Origin: Varanus komodoensis
Taxonomy: Eukaryota > Chordata > Lepidosauria > Squamata > Varanidae
NCBI RefSeq assembly: GCF_004798865.1
Contig: NW_025336114.1
Location: forward strand, 3,089,160-3,153,159
Direction: 5' to 3'
DNA: 64,000 nucleotides
In this document: one piece after another, positions 60,601 through 64,000 of the stretch
How positions within the stretch are numbered: the first letter of the stretch is position 1
How the letters are laid out: every line of letters starts with the position of its first letter
The notes under the pieces: generated by a model
Told to the model about the DNA's origin: nothing
Database searches by the model: none
Seen by the model: the letters and a program-made list of their open reading frames with translations, nothing else
Program-made: the position numbers and the translations under genes

Positions 60601-63600
60601 TATTTATTTAAAACATTTTTATGCCGCCCCCATTGCAACAAAGCCTTGGGGCGGCTCACAACAAGAACAAAATTATACAATAAAAATATTAAAACCCAGT
60701 GCATCTCGGCTTAAAAGATTTAAAATCCTACAAATAACCAATAAATTAACACTTAAAATAAGTTTTAAATAAAAAGGTCTTAGCCTGGCGCCGAAAAACA
60801 AATAACGACAGATTAGTTGTCTGTGCATGGTATGACCTGGGTGTTTACTGTTTACCCCTTAGATAATCCGTGGTAGGATTTCAAGGCTGACCTCCTGCTG
60901 AGATTGACTCTGATTGCATGATACAGTACCTTTGCCATGATGTAAAAAGCACAGAGGAGCAGCTGATCCAAGTGTCTGTCTTTCATTAGATCTGTACAAT
61001 GAACTAAAGTAAATTCAAAACAAGTCCATATCTTCCTCCGCAAATCACTGGAAACATCCAATTTTAAGCATAAATCACGCAAACGCACACTTGCCAGATG
61101 ATACACCTGTGATGAAACACCAAACAACACTAATGCAAGCTAACAGGTTTTTGGGAAGTTTCATAATAATAATGATAATCAAGGACACAGAGTGGTAAAC
61201 ACTGAGATGTATCAAATCCTTATTACGAGCTCATTTCACTAGGAAATGTATGTGAAAATTACAATTAATGACATCCTTCTAGATGTGTGCTTCAGTAATT
61301 CTTATAAAATACTTCTGCATCATTAAAAGATATGGGCTACTAATCCAGAACCAATTCTTAATTGACAAATGCAATACTTCAAATTGTTGGGCAGTACATA
61401 TTTTATACGGATATTTGAAACAGTTGTTGTTAGTCGCGACGTCGTGTCCGACCCATCTCGACCCCATGGACAACATTCCTCTAGCCTTCCTGTCCTCCAC
61501 CATCCCCCGGAGTCCACTTGAGCTCACACCAACTGCTTCAGTGACTCCATCTAGCCACCTCATCCTCTGCTGTCCCCTTCCTCTTTTGCCATCTATTGTT
61601 CCCAGCATTAGGCTCTTCTTTAGGGAGTCCTTCCTTCTCATTAGGTGGCCAAAGTATTTGAGTTTCATCTTCAGTATCTGGCCTTCTCAAGAGCAGTCAG
61701 GGTTGATCTCCTCTAGGACTTGACCGGTTTGATCGCCTTGCGGTCCAAGGGACTCACAGGAGTCTCCTCCAGCACCACAATTCAAAGGCCTCAGTCCTTC
61801 AGCGCTCAGCCTTCCTTATGGTCCAGCTTTCACAGCCATACATTGCAACTGGGAAAACCATAGCCTTGACTATACGCAATTTTGTTGGCAGGGTGATGTC
61901 TCTGCTTTTTAGTATGCTGCCTAGATTTGCCATAGCTTTCCTCCCCAGGAGCAAGTGTCTTTTAATTTCTTGGCTGCAGTCCCCATCTGCAGTAATCTTA
62001 GAGCCCAGGAAAATAAGATCTGTCACTACCTCCATTTCTTCCCCATCTATTTGCCAGAAAGTGAGAGGACCAGATGCCATGATCTTAGTTTTCTTAATGT
62101 TGAGTTTCAAGAAACAGTAGCTGGATCCAAATAATTCATTAGGACAGGAGTAAACACCTACTCTTTCATACTACAGTGATGAGGGTTGATTTCTTTCATT
62201 CTCAGAAAAGCTGCTCTAGAAGGTACAGCTAGCCAGTAACATGCACAAATGCACCCACAAGTGAGAAAGAACTGCCTAACATTAAAAAGTCTTGTTGAGC
62301 AGAATAAAGGCCTATGTAGTCCAGTACTGTTGCTTGGAGTGGCCAAGCAGACAGTTTTATAAAGAATCCACAACCAGGAAGTGGTAGGACTTGCAACTGA
62401 AATTCAGATGACTAGTGTCTCCAGTACTGGAGGCAATGTACAGTCATCATGACTCACAGGCACTGACACAGGCTTATCCTCTATAAGTTATCCTCTATAA
62501 GTTCATCTAATCCTCTTCTAATGCTCTCCAAGTTAGTGGCTATTTCATCATCTTGTGGTAATAAATCAATAGCTTAGCTATGTTCCATATGAAAATGTTC
62601 TTTCTTTCATCTGTCCTAACTCTTCCACTGGATAACCCTGAATTCTAGTACTATAAGACAGGGAGAAAAAAAGTCTTTCTATCAGCTCTCTCAACACCAT
62701 GCAGAATTTTACAAACCTTTACTATGTACCCTATTAGCCATCTTCTTTTCTCTAAGCTAAAAAGCCCCAAACACCTTTTCTCATACAGGATTAGCTTTCA
62801 CATCTGTGAGCACTTTGATTACCCCTTTCTAGCCCTCCAATATCCTTGTTGAGATGCAGCAACTTACTTTCTTTTAGCTTCTATCCAGAACACACACACA
62901 CACACGATCTAGTTTCTACAGCCGAGCTGTATGATGCAACCATATCTTAAGCAATTCTATGGAGAGGCCTGCCCATTTGAAATGTCTAGATGGACTCTGC
63001 TCCTTCTTTCCCCATGTTTCCTACAATCCATAATGCAAAGTTCACTCACTCAAAATCTAAACTGTGACCTCTGACACCCAAATTGCCAAATCTACCCCTA
63101 ATTTCCTCATACAGATTGTTACTTCTTTACTGCTGCAGGCAGCAGAAAAAGACAACTGTATAGATCTTAAACCAGCAACACACGTGGTCCTCAGGAAGGA
63201 CCACATGTGGGAAGACCAAACACCCCTTGACCATGCCTCCATTTGGATGATGGGAAACATTTTCATCATCATCCAGTGGGAATGTTGATCCTTAACACAA
63301 TCCTCTTTAGCTCCAGTCAGCTATCCCTCAGAGGTCAGTGCTTCTACTCATCCAAGTGGATCTTTAGATCTAAGTCGATGCAATGCCATTTCAAGCAAAT
63401 CTATTTTAGAAACACAGAGACAGAACAAGTCAGAAGGGGCCTCCCAGGCCATCTAGTGTGACCCCCGGCTCCAGCCAGCTCCGCTCATGACATGTCTACC
63501 AAGTGCATGTCATTTTGCACCATTTTTAACCTTAAATCCTCCTAAGTACAGTGCATTGGTTTATTCTAATAAAGCAGTTTTTCAGCAGTGGCCAAACAAA

Positions 63601-63817
63601 AAGCTTTTGCTAGAAATATTTCCTACCTTTCTGAAAAATAGTGCCAGGGATCCAGTTTTCTTTGGTTTCCTTGTGCTGATATGAGGTTGACTTGGTGACA
63701 CACTGGTTAAAGCTTGAGCAGTGAGGGGGACTTGTCCATGGCTGTCCACTTTAGGTTCTTCAGATAAGTTGACTGTAATGGGTATCAAAGTGATCCCCCC
63801 AGTATCATTTGCAATAC
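54528..63817 (-). CDS. RBL1: RBL1 (p107), C-terminal seven coding exons; gene continues past the right edge
   Basis: Exons at 63627-63817, 60930-61106, 59633-59704, 58117-58195, 57002-57168, 54982-55146 and 54528-54698 join in frame and end SERANH-stop. They cover the end of the spacer, the B half of the pocket (KKTGSLALFFRK, VYHLASVRLRDLCLKLDV, CFEFTLVHCTDLMKDRHLD, LIKFYNTIYLGRVKSFALKY) and the C-terminal domain (LSPFPSIKQQPVSPRRISQQ, CQENDDVLLKRLQDVV). p107 binds E2F4/DP, LIN proteins of the DREAM complex and LxCxE partners, and represses cell-cycle genes until CDK phosphorylation; several SP sites are visible. The B-box insert (KKMPMDVVLDIKQEATSEEG) differs most from human. The human gene has 22 exons, so these should be exons 16-22. 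No canonical AATAAA was found close downstream of the stop. Confidence 0.96.
54982..55146 (-). CDS. RBL1: RBL1 exon (C-terminal domain, CDK sites)
   Basis: 165 nt, phase 0, between a TTCCAAG acceptor and a GTAAGA donor. It encodes VEVLPLSPFPSIKQQPVSPR, then RISQQHHVYVSPHKNGACLT and PKTALLYKFNGSPSK. Several SP/TP sites are conserved with human. Confidence 0.96.
55343..55652. mobile_element. Tigger/pogo-like MITE
   Basis: 310 bp flanked by TA at 55341-55342 and 55653-55654. The left end CAGATAGTCCCTGAGTTATG matches the inverted right end CAGGCAGTCCCCGGGTTATG at 16 of 20 positions. The CAG-start, TA target and GTCCC..GGTTATGAA ends are those of Tigger-type elements. The middle (about 55440-55570) looks like part of a second, related element. 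No transposase frame. In the last-but-one RBL1 intron. Confidence 0.75.
56325..56428 (+). mobile_element. L2 LINE 3' tail
   Basis: TTGTTGTGAGCCGCCCCGAG then GGGGGCGGCATAAAAATGTT with an AAAT tail; same end as at 27395-27474. Confidence 0.75.
57002..57168 (-). CDS. RBL1: RBL1 exon (pocket B end)
   Basis: 167 nt between a TCCACAG acceptor and a GTATGT donor. It encodes NPRKMHYSPVRTKSEDSRDL, then GREERGDLIKFYNTIYLGRV and KSFALKYDASNHNHA. The EERGDLIKFYNTIY block is close to identical to human. Confidence 0.96.
58117..58195 (-). CDS. RBL1: RBL1 exon (pocket B insert)
   Basis: 79 nt between a TTGTAG acceptor and a GTGAGC donor. It starts VYRSVLLKKMPMDVVLDIKQ (human VYRSVLLKSIPREVV) and then runs into an acidic, poorly conserved stretch EATSEE. 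Confidence 0.92.
58533..58782 (+). mobile_element. tRNA-derived CORE-type SINE
   Basis: AGCCAGTGTGAAGTAGTGGT head, CTAGTCCCTGTTCAGCCATG, then CTAACCTACCTCACAGGGTT and GTTGTGAGGATAAAA, ending in an AATAAATAAA tail. It abuts the GC-rich MITE that follows. A 3' fragment of the same family lies at about 59800-59890. Confidence 0.88.
58785..59279. mobile_element. GC-rich MITE with inverted ends
   Basis: The left end CAGTGATACCTCGGCTCA matches the inverted right end CAGTGGTACCTTGGCTCA at 16 of 18 positions, about 495 bp apart. The core (58900-59095) is CpG-rich with long G and C runs, unlike the surrounding intron. No target duplication visible and no transposase. Family not assigned; a CAGTG start would suit hAT. 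In the RBL1 intron between 58195 and 59633. Confidence 0.7.
59633..59704 (-). CDS. RBL1: RBL1 exon (pocket B)
   Basis: 72 nt, phase 0, between a GTTCAG acceptor and a GTAAGT donor. It encodes VSKEERAFQDIMKNYRNQPQ then AHSH, matching human VTKEERTFQEIMKSYRNQPQ. Confidence 0.96.
60590..60800 (-). mobile_element. L2 LINE 3' end
   Basis: Minus-strand tail: GTTGTGAGCCGCCCCAAGGC, then GCAATGGGGGCGGCATAAAA and AAATAAATAA. In the RBL1 intron between exons at 59633-59704 and 60930-61106. Confidence 0.75.
60930..61106 (-). CDS. RBL1: RBL1 exon (pocket B core)
   Basis: 177 nt between an ATCACAG acceptor and a GTACTG donor, 59 residues. It encodes VYHLASVRLRDLCLKLDVSS, then DLRRKIWTCFEFTLVHCTDL and HLDQLLLCAFYIMAK, nearly identical to human p107 in the cyclin-fold B that carries the LxCxE cleft. 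Confidence 0.98.
61423..62118 (-). mobile_element. BovB (RTE) LINE, 3' part
   Basis: On the minus strand it encodes KLNIKKTKIMASGPLTFWQI, DLIFLGSKITADGDCSQEIK, MYGCESWTIRKAER and KYFGHLMRRKDSLKKSLMLG, ending in CTAACAACAAC. It starts in the RT palm at about 62118, so it is 5'-truncated. It is closer to the 25.5-kb copy than to RTE copies A-C. In an RBL1 intron. Confidence 0.9.
63404..63490 (-). mobile_element. CR1 LINE 3' end
   Basis: AGTCAGAAGGGGCCTCCCAG, then GTGTGACCCCCGGCTCCAGC on the plus strand, the reverse complement of the CR1 terminus seen at 36720-36797. About 140 bp from the RBL1 exon at 63627. Confidence 0.75.
63627..63817 (-). CDS. RBL1: RBL1 exon (spacer to start of pocket B)
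   Basis: 191 nt between a CCTTAG acceptor and a GTAGGA donor. It encodes IANDTGGITLIPITVNLSEE, then a Pro/Ser-rich stretch and KPKKTGSLALFFRK. Human p107 has VANDAGEITLIP and KRTGSLALFYRK at the same places. Confidence 0.95.
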
Positions 63818-64000
63818 CTAAGGTATATTCACAGTGTAAAATATATCTATTGACAGTACAGTTACACAGGTTAATTACAAGTTCAAAGCTTCTAAAAACA
63901 GACATTAAAGACATAACACTCTTCATTTATCTAACATTATTAATATGCATGCTGTTATCCCAACTAATGAATATAGTTCTTGTGAGAATCTGCAAAGCAC

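Overview
This window is a piece of a vertebrate nuclear genome, most likely a squamate reptile. It has multi-exon genes with GT-AG introns and one CpG island. The interspersed repeats (RTE/BovB and related RTE LINEs, CR1, L2, tRNA-derived SINEs, a mariner, several MITE-like elements) are the mix expected of lepidosaurs. The species cannot be fixed from sequence alone.

Three host genes are recognisable, in the order known from human 20q11.23. Positions 2057-8249 (+) hold TLDC2, five coding exons that encode everything after a short N-terminus; the first coding exon was not found. Positions 45501 down to 15331 (-) hold SAMHD1, complete in 16 coding exons that join in frame to a 628-residue dNTP triphosphohydrolase, with its start inside a CpG island. 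Positions 63817 down to 54528 (-) hold the last seven coding exons of RBL1 (p107), running off the right edge of the window. TLDC2 and SAMHD1 are tail to tail about 7 kb apart. SAMHD1 and RBL1 are head to tail about 9 kb apart.

The rest is intron and intergenic DNA full of transposon remains: RTE-clade LINE copies at 17.3-20.0, 38.9-39.6 and 48.0-50.0 kb; BovB copies at 25.5-26.6 and 61.4-62.1 kb; a nearly full-length dead mariner at 31.16-32.45 kb; CR1 3' ends; L2 pieces; CORE-type SINEs; and several hairpin or inverted-repeat elements. A run of 100 N at 7539-7638 is an assembly gap inside the last TLDC2 intron.

Functionally, SAMHD1 limits dNTP supply and restricts retroviruses, RBL1 is a pocket protein of the DREAM/E2F cell-cycle control system, and TLDC2 is a TLD-domain protein. 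They are linked by conserved synteny rather than as an operon-like unit. I found no clear new biological system. The most interesting points are a tandem splice acceptor in SAMHD1, a short RTE element that joins the 5' and 3' ends of its parent, a fold-back element with about 98-bp inverted ends, a GC-rich MITE with quadruplex potential in an RBL1 intron, and an unassigned minus-strand ORF between TLDC2 and SAMHD1.
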